Shown here one piece after another: positions 10,739 to 22,532 of a DNA stretch of 64,000 bases (position 1 is its first letter; every line of letters begins with the position of its first letter). Position numbers and translations under genes: made by a program. The notes under the pieces are model-generated. The model ran no database searches and was not told where the DNA came from. It worked only from the letters and a program-made list of their open reading frames with translations. Where the stretch lies: the NCBI RefSeq assembly GCF_000208745.1, contig NC_030850.1, positions 15,523,764 to 15,587,763 of the forward strand, read 5' to 3'. Source of the stretch: Theobroma cacao (taxonomy: Eukaryota > Streptophyta > Magnoliopsida > Malvales > Malvaceae).

Positions 10739-13700
10739 ATGGGTGGTGAGACCATGACCCCTCCTAACTTCCCTTCTGGTATCTAAACACTCTCTCTATC
10801 TGTTTCCGGTTTGACTTCATTTTTCTTTTTAATGTTTTATTATTCAGCCCTATATTTGATCTTGTTGCAAAATTTGAACATGGCAGAGGATGAACCCTCA
10901 GTTGACCAAGATTTCCCACTTCCATCATTGTTTTCCCAGAACCCCACTTTAGTCAGGTATTTTGTTTTGATTTTTTTTTCTGTTTTAAATGATTAAATGA
11001 TTTCAACTTGTATAATTTTCATGGGATCAATTGGCTTTTGTTGGTGAAACTGGGCCAGGGACGATTTAGGAATGAAGGTTGACCATGGAAAAAAGGAAGT
11101 GGATAGGCTGCTTTGTGAAGAATTTGGTCAATTGGCTCCTCAATTTTCTTCTTCTTCTCTGGAGTTTGAAGCTGATGACAAGAGGAGACATAACGTTTAC
11201 AAAGAGGTCTTGCACAGTTATTGTCAATTGCAGGTTCGAAGTATGAGTCTTAATGAGGTCAAGAGCAAGGTTTTGAGGTATTCATGTTAGCACAATTTCA
11301 TTTTCTTTCAGAAATAGCCTTCTTTTTTTCCTTTCAAGTAAAAAAGTTCTGTGCTTGGGACAAGAAATAGAAGTTGAATTCTCTAAAGAATAGTGGTTTT
11401 AACCTTATCAGTCCAAAGCCTTGAGGTTTTTAGAATTTTGTTCTTTATGGGATAAATTGAGCTTTTAACTTTACTATTTTTTAGTTTCTAATTGATGCCG
11501 GAAAGCAAAGTAGTTTGCATGAACTTGATATAACAATTCATATGACCAGGAAGAATTCAGTTTGATTGTATGGAATCAATAAAATCAAACATTGCAATGT
11601 ATAATTACTTTTGAGGCTTTCTTCTCTCAAAGCTAGTAGAAATGCAGAAATATTAGATTTTTATTTACATTTCAAAAGCAAAAGGATTGTACCCTCTCAT
11701 CCAAGGTTGTGATATAATTAGTTAACCAACAATTTGTTTGGAATACGAATTATCTTGCTTCGTGATTTCAGATGCTTCTTGCAGAATGCAAACCATTTGA
11801 AACAGCATGAACTCTGGAATGTGGATTTTCTGAAACCTTCTTATGGTTCCTACTTAATGATTTAATGCCAAATTTCATCTTGCAAAAATTTACTGTTTTT
11901 GTTGAGGTGTTTGATGCTTAGTTTACATGCCAACCAATTGTCCGTTTTTGTTTTATTGGAGGTCTAGTGCATGGTATGCTAAAATTGGGTTTTATATATA
12001 CTGACAATTCAATATGTAGGGCAGTATGCTCAGAATATTTAATTGTACTTGAAGTTCAGTATTTGTTGTTCATGATGGGTAGAGTTGGTATTACCTTTTA
12101 TTGACATTTGTAGTTTGACATGAACAGTTATGTCCCTGGAGCATGGATTGAGAATGTTGGTGGCATGAAATCAAGTGATTATGATGTTCCAAAAACAACA
12201 GCACTCCTTTTGATTGGTCCAAAAGGGTGTGGAAAAAGTAGTCTTGTCAATAAAATTTCAAGGGTATTTGAAGATGACAAATTTGCACCAGAAAGAGCTC
12301 AAGTATCATGTAATGTTGTTTCAATGGTTTGTTTATAGCTGTTGAATTCATGGAGAATTACTTTAATTGTTTTGGCAAAGTAGATGTAGTTATTATATTA
12401 TCCTCAACCCTAAATTAGTATTTTCCATAAAGCAGTTAATTTGTCTGTTGGAGATGGGACCTGCTATCTTCAAGAATACACGATCCCAAGAGGTTCAGCT
12501 TCGTTCTGTCTTTATGATTCCCGGAGTTTGTGTAATGACACTTCTGATAACATTAATATGATTAAGTGTTGGATGACAAAAGGTGTTCGTCATGAGGAAC
12601 TTGTTGTCAGGTTTGCATTTTTTAACTTTTCAGAGTAGTTTCTGTCAGGCATGGAAGTTTTCCTATTTTCAGATTAATTTATCTCAGTGATTTGTTAATC
12701 AGGAAATCAGATCAATCTAGTTTAAGGAGGAGAATGAAGTGCAAAACACGAGAGCGAAGTTGGAAGTCCTGCGAGACCAGGACAGTTAATTTTGTCATTT
12801 TTGTTGTGGATGGGATTACTGTCTTGAAATCTATGGAGGGTGATGGCCCAGACGAGACACAATACATGGAGATGATCACCAGGGCTTTCATGTGTCCATA
12901 CGTGTCATTTAAAGGTACAGAGATGTTATTATGTTTTTATTTCACGTCACTTGTGGAGTTAATCAATAAGACTTAAGTTTATGGACTCCGTCAATAATTG
13001 GCTTCCTGCTTTTCTTGCCTTGGTTAAATTATGTTCACTGGATTTAGAATGTGAGCAAGAAGGCAGAAGCTAACAGTTAACAATACTTGACATGGGGAAT
13101 GAGTACACTAAAGGAGGAAAGTTGATTCCAAAAAAGAAGTGGACTATGAGACACAACCCCTTAACCCATCACTTTTGCCCCACAGAAAACAAGAACGAAG
13201 AAAAGGATACAAGAAGAAAGGGAATATTTCATCAAGGGTCAGAAAGCCTGTAAAAGCATGTATACTGTCAACTGGAGCAAGTGATGATAAATACAAGTTG
13301 ATCTCCTTGTCCTTATGTAAGACATGAGAGATTACCGGCGAGAATTCCTGAAGTCTAACAATCAAGGATGCAAGATCTCATGAGCGCTATACCAAAATAT
13401 GCTTTGCTAAGTAACTTGCAGTTCAATTAGAATTAATCTTCAGGCTTTAGAGGGTTTGCTGCATTAGGAAATAATGTTGGTCTCTTTAGTTTTTGGCAGC
13501 AATCTCGAGAAGTCAAATTTTAAGTTCATTCAAAAAAGTACTGATTGGCTGGTAACCATGTTGAATTATAGTTAAATGTTTCATTTTATATTTTCTGCAT
13601 TTTTTTCTTACTCTCCTCTTCCTTGTTGATTTTTCTTTTGATTTTCTGGATGAGTCAATATGACTTTGTCTTTTCAGGTGATCAACTTGCTAAATGCTTC

Positions 13701-14854
13701 TTCTTTTTTCAGATGATAAACCTGCTGTGGTTATCACACATGGGGATTTACTTTCACTTGCTGATCGTGCTCGTGTCCGTGTTCATTTGGGAGAGCTGCT
13801 GGGTATTCCACCTGCAAAACAAATTTTTGACATTCCAGGTTATCTCATCAAGTCATTTACTATCTTTTCATAATCTATTAAATAACTCTTTGCCACCCAA
13901 TGATTTATGCAATTGATTAGATCAAGGGATTGAATGAAAGCCTTTGAGATTGCAGAAAGCGATGATCCAGCAACAGCGTTGACAATTGTTGATATGTTGC
14001 GCTATTCACTGGAGCATGCAGATCGAAATCTGCCACGCAAGAACTGGGTAATGGAAACGATATGGTCTTTCTTGCGCCCATAATGATGGTTAAGATGTTC
14101 TGACTGGCAGTATTTTCATTTTACTCCGATTGAAAAAGCAGGCTGATAATTGATATGCCTGCTTGTTTCGGTTGATTTCATAATGCTTGAAATTTCTTGG
14201 GATGTGTTTTGCTCTGATCCAAAATTTTTGTAGGAATCTTCCTTAGGTTGTCAATAAGCAAGTCATTTAGCTATTGTGTTGTTGTATGCTCTGGACATGC
14301 GATATATGTATGTAATTATTTGTGATGTCTAAGTATGATGCCCCAGTAGTGATACTTGATTAATTATTTTGTTTGAGAGATCTCTACCTGGCCATGCTGA
14401 TAATTGATATGCCTGCTTGTTTTGGTTGATTTCATAATGCTTGAAATTTCTTGGGAAGTGTTTTGCTCTGATCCAGAATTTTTCTGGGAATCTTCATTAG
14501 GCTGTCAACAAGCAAGTCATTTAGCTTTTGTGTTGTTGTACACTCTGGACATGCAATTCATGTATGTAATTATTCGTGATGTCTCAGTATGAAGCCCCAA
14601 TGGTGATACTTCATTAATTATTTTGTTTGAGAGATCCCTGCTTGGCTGCTATTGAATCTTTGTTGCTGAGTAATGGCTATGATAATCTCATGCAGGTATA
14701 CAAAGTCTTTCTATCAGCATGCACATATCTGTTAGCAATGCTGGGGATTGCCATAGTAGCAGCTTACGTGAAACATTTGAAAATGAGACATGCTCACAAA
14801 TCAGAATTTCACATAGATTGGCGTGCTATACGGCACATGTGGTTAGAGGATTAA
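10739..14854 (+). CDS. C-terminally membrane-anchored P-loop NTPase, IFI44-like (copy A)
   Basis: Nine GT-AG exons: 10739-10778, 10887-10956, 11059-11277, 12128-12309, 12436-12610, 12703-12914, 13713-13838, 13956-14047 and 14696-14854 (stop TAA). All phases join, giving 424 residues. The acidic N-terminal third has no recognised domain. A P-loop, GPKGCGKSS, starts at residue 140; a Walker-B-like segment FCLYDSRSL follows, then a strand VNFVIFVVDG, then VVITHGD where GTPases carry N/TKxD. The block VHLGELLGIPPAKQIFDIP and the LRYSLEHADRNLP helix resemble the end of the animal IFI44 GTPase fold (inference from motifs). Residues about 377-397 form one hydrophobic helix, followed by a basic tail of some 27 residues, which fits a tail-anchored protein with the NTPase domain in the cytosol. 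The start is the first ATG; copy B uses the equivalent one. Nucleotide specificity and pathway are unknown. Confidence 0.88.
14142..14649 (+). repeat. 254-bp tandem duplication inside the last intron of copy A
   Basis: Both copies begin GCTGATAATTGATATGCCTG, at 14142 and 14396, and stay alignable to GTTTGAGAGATC near 14640, with scattered substitutions. The duplication lies just upstream of the exon 9 acceptor. Copy B has no counterpart in the equivalent intron. Confidence 0.85.
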
Positions 14855-15859
14855 TTAAAGTCAGCTTCCTTTGTCTAGTTCGATACCCTTCAATCAAGTT
14901 CATACGCCACGTAAATGCATTCTCTTTGAATGATTTTGTATATGTAAATGGTTTTATCTTTGTGATATAGGTGGATTTCCAAACTATTTAATGATTGGAA
15001 TAAGCTTTGGTATTGTTCTAAGGTTGACAGTGTATTGGTTTAATACATTGTTATGTTAATATGATGATTACTTGATCTGTCAGTATTGGTATTAGTACTA
15101 TGTTATGTTAATAATGTAAAGTTGGATTCTCTTTGAAGTAGAGGAAAATGTAATCCGTTGATAAGCACGAGATCGGACAACTTTAAGCTGAATGCTCTCC
15201 TTCCAACTTGTTCTGCCTTTTGTAAATTTGGAATTGTGACGCACTTTGTCACGAGTATAAACACTACAAAATTCTAATATTTGATGGAAACCAAATACTG
15301 ATGGTGTTTTTTTCAGTTGTGTAAAGCATATTTGATTGAATAATAAGGGACATTGAGATAATTTAAGGCTAATTTCCTCTGCCTTTGCCTAAAGCAACTT
15401 CAGCTGAAGGCATAAAATAAAATAAACTGAAGTATGGTTGTTGGGTTGAGGGACGAGACGGCCATGTTTTGCCAGCAATCTAATGGCTTAGCTTAAGCTT
15501 CATTCCGAGTCTTAATCTTATTAAGACCATAATCAGGTAGTGAAAGGAATTGGTTTCGATGAGATTTTATGTGCTGATTAATCTCATCCACTTAGAAAGT
15601 AAGTGTAATAAATGATGTGCACAAAAATACACAGGATAAGATTTTGGCAATCGAGTCAAAGGCCTAGTAAAACTTTCACGACATTCATTTTGGAAGTACT
15701 TGCAATAAACTAAATTGACTTGGGAAAGTCTATGTCAGCTTTCACACCTGAGGTCCTTACCTGGACTTGATAAGGCAATGAATTGAGAATACAAAGTTAC
15801 TTGCATCAGCTTTTCAGTTCGGACAGAAGACAAGCCAAGTACAATCAAGCAAGCAAAAC
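14855..15859. other. Spacer between the two P-loop NTPase genes
   Basis: About 1 kb holding the 3' flank of copy A and the promoter of copy B. No other gene or repeat is evident. Confidence 0.5.
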
Positions 15860-18800
15860 ATGGGTGGTCATCAGATCAATCCTCCCATTCCCACTCCTGG
15901 TACTCTCTTTGTTCTTTTTAGTTTTCCTCCTGGTACTCATTTGCCTTTTGATACTGTAACAAATCGGCATTGATATTTGCAAACATTAAACATGTTAGAG
16001 GAAAAATCTTCAATGGACCAAGATTACTCAAACCCATCATTGCCATCCCAACCCTTCAATTTTCCCAGGTATTTCCTTCTATTCTTTGCTATTTCTTTTC
16101 TACAAATTTTCCTGCAATGAGATGATCTCCTTTCTTTTCTCAGATTTTTTTTTATAGATTGTTAATATATTTTAAATAATGAATACTGAGCTTGGTTTCA
16201 AATGTCTGAGGGCTGACTTCAGCGTGAAGGTCGAGGATGGGAGAGTCAGCCAAGATAATCGGGTGATTTCTGGCGAACTCGACCAAGTTGGTCCTTTCTC
16301 GACCTCTTCTTTGGAGATTGAAGCTAATCAAAGGAGGAGACGCAATACTTACTCAGAGGTCTTTCAGAGTTATGATCCATTGCGGGTTCACAGCAAAATT
16401 CTGGATGAGGCCAAGAGCAAGATTTTGAGGTGTTCATTTTAGCTCAAATTCATTTTTTCGTGCAGTGTCGCACCTATACAAGACCATTTTTAAATTTTTT
16501 TCTGTTTGATTTAAAAGACAAGAAAGGTTGAAGTAACAATTAAGGCACATTTTTCTTCATTGTTAGAGAGAAATTAAGATTACTTGTGTAAAGAATTCAA
16601 TTTAAAGGCATTGTAGCACCTGCCAAATAAAACCTGCAATCGAAGCCTTATTCTCTGAAACCAGGAGCATAGGTGTCAGTTTATTTTGGTCTATGTTATA
16701 AACCAGAACATTTCATACAAGGAGGACTACATTTTTCTCACATCTAAGGCTGTCAAGATAAAAACATTTTGCATATAGAATCTGCTTAAACTGCAAATTG
16801 TTTTGGCTTGTTGATTTCCAGTTTTTCTTAGAGTGTGCACATCACTTTCTGTAATATGGACTTTGGAGTTTAGAAACCTCTTTGCAATTGCCTTAGACGT
16901 TCAGTGCTTGATTTCTCTTAAAATTGAACATGGTGAAGAAATTTCTGACATGTAAGACATTTTTACTACGCTATTATTTAACTTAATATTTCTGTAATTA
17001 TATTTGGTTTATATTTCACCTGCCAGGTAAATGTCAGTTTTCATTTAACCAGTGGCTGCAATGTGCAGTATTCTTAAACAGATATAACTGATATCTGTAA
17101 GCCTGTGTGCTGGCCTTTCATGCGACAATAGTTCTCTCAGTATTTTTGGTTGAGCTGAAACATCTACAATATTCTGTTTATGATGACTAAAAGTCAGTTT
17201 CTGTGGCCTGATTTGATATGGTTGCTTAACATTAACAGCTATGTCCCTGGAGCATGGATTGACAATGTGGGCAGTGACTATGATGTGCCAAAAACGACGA
17301 CCCTCCTTTTGGTTGGTCCAAAAGGGTGTGGAAAAAGCAGTCTTATAAACAAAATCTCAAGAATATTTGAAGATGACAAGTTTGCATCAGAAAGAGCTCA
17401 AGTATCATGTATTGTTATGTCATTGGTTTGTTACAATGTCAATTTGTGGAGAAGCTGTCTTCACTTTGAATTATTTGCTACTAGATAATCTTATATTTTA
17501 CTCAACTTTTAATCTGTTTTTTCTCTGAAGCAGACAATCCATCTGTTGGAGATGGGACCTACTTTCTTCAAGAATATATGATCCCAAGAGGCTCGACTTC
17601 TTTCTGTCTTTACGATACCAGAAGTTTGAGTGATGCCAAGTCTGAAAACATTGATATGATAAAGTGTTGGATGACCAAAGGTGTTCGTCATGGAGAACTA
17701 ATTATCAGGTCTGAATTCCTATTTGACCAGCATTTTCTTTGACACATATAGTTTTGCCCATTTAGATTAATTCATCTCTCTGATTTGCTTATCAGGGAAT
17801 CAGATGGTTCAAGGTTAAGGAGCAGAATGAAGTGCAAAACTCAAGAAGACAATTGTCAGTCCACTGAGATGAGGAAGGTTAATTTTGTCATTTTTGTTGT
17901 TCATGGTGTTTCATTTCTGAAATCCATGGAAGGTGATGACAATGAAGGGAAACAGTACATACAATTAATTACTAAAGTTTTTAATTGCCCGCACCTGTCA
18001 TTCAAAGGTTAATACATCAGTAATTTTTATTTCACGTCTCTCCCCCTTTTTCTATGTCTTGTTTTAATTTACTGATAATTTATGGCTGTGGGAATGCTCA
18101 AATGAAATAGGTGGTTGTAACTAGTGCTATAAGCAGAAAAGAATACAGAAGAAGGAAGCATTTCTTACCCAAAAAAAAAAAAAAAAAACTGTGAGATACA
18201 GGCAAACCCCACTCCCCCTCATTTTGACATTGCACAAAATGACAGAAGAGAAGGCATTATAAAAGGGGTATTGAACGTCAGTGACAGCATATTAGCTTTA
18301 GCTTGGGAAAATAGAAAATCAAGTGAGAAAAACTAGGAGTTTCCCTCTCTGGTGATATGCCAGAGAAAGAGGAGAGAATACTGGCAAGTTATCCTCAAGC
18401 TTCAAATGGGATGGATAAAAGGACTGATGAAAGACTTTGAACAAAATCTGTTTTGCAAGTAATTGGAAATTCAGTTACCAATACCTCAAAGTTTAGGTGG
18501 CTTTTCTGTAGTAGGATATTTGTGTCAGTGTTTTTACAAAAGAAACTTTATGTGAATCCAAGAAATTCAAAATTTAAGCCAACTTAAAACGGTGTTGAGT
18601 GTCCTAAAACATTAGCTGCTAGTTTGAACATAATGTGTTGGTTAAATGTTTCATCTCTATCTTTTGTATTCTTGCTTTTTCCCTTGTCTCTTCTTACTTT
18701 TAGTATTTAGATCAGTCTCTCTGTCACTCTCTCTCTCTCTGTATGTCTATATAGGGTGATCAAATTGCTAAATGCTTCCTTTTTCTTGTATTTTAGATGA

Positions 18801-20468
18801 TAAACCTGTTGTTGTTGTCACACATGGTGATTTACTTTCGCTGTCTGACCGTTTGCGTATTCGTGTCCATTTGGGAGAGCTTCTGGGAATTCCACCAGCG
18901 AAACAAATTTTTGACATTCCAGGTGATTTTATCAAGTTACTTTTTGACTGTCTTCACATTCTTGATCCAATTCAATTACCTTTTATCACTCGGTAATTTA
19001 TACTAGTGATTATAAATTATTAAGTATAAACTTTTGAGCTTGCAGAAAGCTGTGATCCAATAACAGAGTTGACAATTGTTGAAATGTTGCGGTATTCACT
19101 TGAGCATGCAGATCGAAACCTTCCTCGAAAGAACTGGGTTCTTGACCGGGTATGGTTTTTCTTGTATGATTTATCTGAGCTGCTTCTCATTTTACACAGT
19201 TTAAAGTATGGATGAACCTTGTACATATTTGATATTATCATCATAACTCACACAGATGTGCACACAGACATGCACAAATGCATATAAGCTCTTAAGTTTA
19301 GCTCAAGCAGCTGGTAGGAACCCGATGTATATCTGTATCTGTTAATTTGCAGTATGAATTTCCATGCAATGTAATCATATTTCAGGAACCTTGTTTGAAC
19401 CAGTGATGTCAATATTTTGCTTCCTCTGTCCCAGAATATCCCAAACATTACTGATTTTAGCGGATGACTCTGGTCTATGTCAATTCAAAATAAAAAAGAT
19501 GAAGAAGCATGTAAAAGTGCACTTGGATTCATATTAGTTGTGCAAAACAAAAACAGAGAATAAGCAAAGTCATTCTTACATGGAGAATCTCACAATTCTG
19601 TCCTAATGGCCCCGATGTTCATGCAGCAGTCAAATCTATGTAAAAGGGTGACCGCCTTTATAACCCTGCCCTGTTTACTCATCTACCTCTAACCATCAAG
19701 TCAAATTCGTTGTGCACAACACAGTTCACAAACTCTAAGTTTCTCTTATCAAGAACCTTCGAATGCTGTCTCTTAAGCTGGCTTTAAACTCCTTGTGGAA
19801 GTGTTTCTCATTTTGATGCAATTTGTTTTCTTTTTTTTTTTTGATAAATATACAATTTAGTGGAGAAGCTTGTGACTTCAAGTTTGTCCCTAGTTTTGGT
19901 ACTCATTTCTGGGCAGATGCCAATGCAAGTGGTTTGCCTCTTCTCTTGGTGGTTCAGGGATAGCAATTTTACCACTACAATATACCATTTAAACCCCTAA
20001 TTTGATTGTTGGTTCTCAACAGAGTAGTTTTCCGCAATGGATGTGTCGAAACTAGGTTTTATTAAATGTAATATGCAAAATTTATATTTCTTGATCGTGC
20101 AGACTCTATGTTATATAGGTTTTATATGTGGTAAGAAATACAATTCAGTGCTTCTGAACGGTGTACAACTGGTGATATAAAGTGCACCCCGCCGAAAGGG
20201 ACATGACTAATTATAGTTTTTGTAACATCATTCTTGTTTGCTATTGAATTTTTTTCTTGCACAAGCAGTCCTCTGTGTCGCAAGTATGCTGACTATGGTA
20301 TGTTGCATGCAGGTGCACAAGGTTTCTGTACCTGCGTGTGTTTGTCTGCTAATAAACCTTGGGATCGCAATGGTATCTGCTCATATGAAACATCTGAATG
20401 TGGACCATGCCCGCAAATCAAAATCTCGCAGAGATCGGGGTACCATCTGGCACAAGTGGTTAGACTAG
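15860..20468 (+). CDS. C-terminally membrane-anchored P-loop NTPase, IFI44-like (copy B)
   Basis: This is the tandem duplicate of the gene to its left. Exons: 15860-15899, 15999-16068, 16211-16429, 17239-17408, 17534-17708, 17796-18007, 18797-18922, 19046-19137 and 20313-20468 (stop TAG), giving 419 residues. Exons 1, 2, 3, 5, 6, 7 and 8 have exactly the same length as in copy A. Exon 4 is 12 bases shorter, removing four residues just before the P-loop, which is GPKGCGKSS from residue 136. VVVTHGD and HLGELLGIPPAKQIFDIP are kept. The C-terminal hydrophobic helix (about residues 374-394) is less uniform than in copy A and the tail is rich in K/R (ARKSKSRRDRG). The two proteins clearly share ancestry but differ most in the N-terminal third and the tail, which suggests relaxed or divergent constraint there. 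Function is unknown. Confidence 0.87.
18172..18188 (+). repeat. Poly(A) run in an intron of copy B
   Basis: Seventeen or so consecutive A residues in the 790-base sixth intron. A CT microsatellite lies further on at 18727-18740. There is no accompanying target duplication to suggest a retroposon. Confidence 0.7.
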
Positions 20469-22532
20469 GAGTACATTTACCTTTTATGTCAGGTTTGTTG
20501 CCCTTTAATCAAATTCTTATGGAAGATAAACATAGTTTGAGTGACTTCATGTGTAAATGAAATAAGCTTTTCATATTAAATGCTGCCCATTTGAATAACC
20601 TTTCGTATCACTCTGGAATTTACAATGCATTGTACTCTTGTATACTTGACAATGAGTATGTTGATAACGTTAAGCTATATCCACTTGTCAAGCGTAAACT
20701 AATATAATCATTTGATATGTACATGTCTGAAGTTTTGCTTTATTTTTTTTAGGAAGTGTAACATTTTTGTTCTTTACCCGAATGCTATACTTAATTTCAC
20801 CTAGCTGAATTCTTTATTAATACTTCCAATCATATTTTGGCTTGTGAGGTGGAACTTGCGGGTGACATAGTGATCATGATATTGAGTATCACTGTTGCAA
20901 GGATTTTTGTTTGTCACTAGGGAAAAGATTAATAAGGTGATATACCTCTTTTTCCTGCAAGTTCATTTTATGTGATTCCTTGCTTGGATGAGGGCATGCT
21001 GTCTTCTACCGATCATTTCAGCTATGGCAGATATGAGAGTGGATGGAGCATGTTAATCGCCATGGCCGGCTAAACTCTGACTGAGGCCTGGGGCCGCAAA
21101 ACCAAGGGTCTATAGACCTGCTTGTAAAGGGGGTGAGTCTTTTTGAGCTGGGTCTACAGCAACCTGAGTGAGTGGTCGTTTGGATTTCTCAATCCTCCAG
21201 CTTATTCATGTGTCAGCTGAGCATTCATAGGAAGTTTCCTGGGTTATGCCGCCTTCCCAAATACCGGCTTTGAGATGAAGAAAAACGTCTATATCTGAAT
21301 CGAAGATCACAAACCAAGTAACCATTTGAACCTGAGCCTGACTACCTGAATTTTCAAATGGATATAGTGGATTGGGCTGATTTAGTTCTAAATTCCTCGG
21401 CCTACCTTAGCAGAAGGAAAGCAGTATTAATCCTCTTGATCTGAGCTTGGGTAATGGATAAAATTAGACTTTGAGGATAGCGGCCATCTACAAGCCACGA
21501 GGTCATTACTAGGGAGACTCGTATGCTCAATGCTAAACCAAGACACAACTTCTGGCACTAAACAAGATTTTAGGTATCCTGTTATTGAACTATGGTCTCC
21601 ATACATTATTGAGGAAAAAGATTGCAGGAAAAGAATTAAGGCAAAAGATGGGTCTGACATTCCAACCACAGATTTCTGAACTTGCTACCAGTATTCCTTA
21701 ACATTGACAGCTTGACATATTGCATCAATCTAAAAGGTTGTGGTCTTGTGGAGGAGGTTTATGGCCTAATGCTGAGACTTTTCTGGCTCTAATTGAACAG
21801 GAATTGTCCTTTTAACTTGAGTACGCGTAAATTGGAAATCCCACTCGGGTCGGATTTTCTACTCCATAAGTTTCTGAAGATAAAACATATAACAAGCATG
21901 TACCTATTACCAACAATTGAGCCTTTAACTAAAGCTTCACGAATCTGACCCCCTTATATCCTAATGGAAAAGCATCCTTGTTGTGGAGCACTTGGGAGAA
22001 GTGGTATGACAAAAGTTGCTAGTTTTGCAAGATTGAAAATAACAGAGGATTGAGTAGAAGCAGTATTTTCTGCTGCAGTTAGGTGTGATTATGGGCATTA
22101 TATCGCCAATATATTAAAAAAAGATAAAGATGCTCAAATAAAAATTATAACAATAAAGTGAGAAGTTTAACCTTAATCTATACTTTTTATTTTCCATGTT
22201 TTCTATTGGTGTACAAATTTCACCAACTTCGTTGTTCCATGGAAATCTTTAATAAAAAAAAACAAGAGTATGCCCAGAATAGTAATAATGGAATCAATGA
22301 CTCACCCCAGAAAATTTTTGAGGATTTATGCTACCGACGGTGGGGAAAAAAAGAATCTCAATTGTTGTACCTTCTGCGAATAAATGGAATTCCTGCCGCC
22401 AATAATCTACTGGAACAAACCCAGGCTGCATTTTGGTAATCCATGAATATATCATTTTCTGCACTGCTGCAGATTGAAAAAGCATGAACGGAGGCAAAGA
22501 AATAACCTCTGAAAAAGTACTTCAGGTTATAA
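20469..22532. other. Intergenic region between convergent genes
   Basis: It holds the 3' flank of copy B and, at the right, probably the 3' UTR of the GTP cyclohydrolase gene, which runs the other way. A short GC-richer patch at 21,040-21,190 has no match I can name. No coding feature is supported. Confidence 0.4.

Noticed and set aside
22294..22497. 67-codon minus-strand frame next to GTP cyclohydrolase I
   Set aside because: It lies downstream of the stop codon and is most likely the 3' UTR. It shows no known motif.
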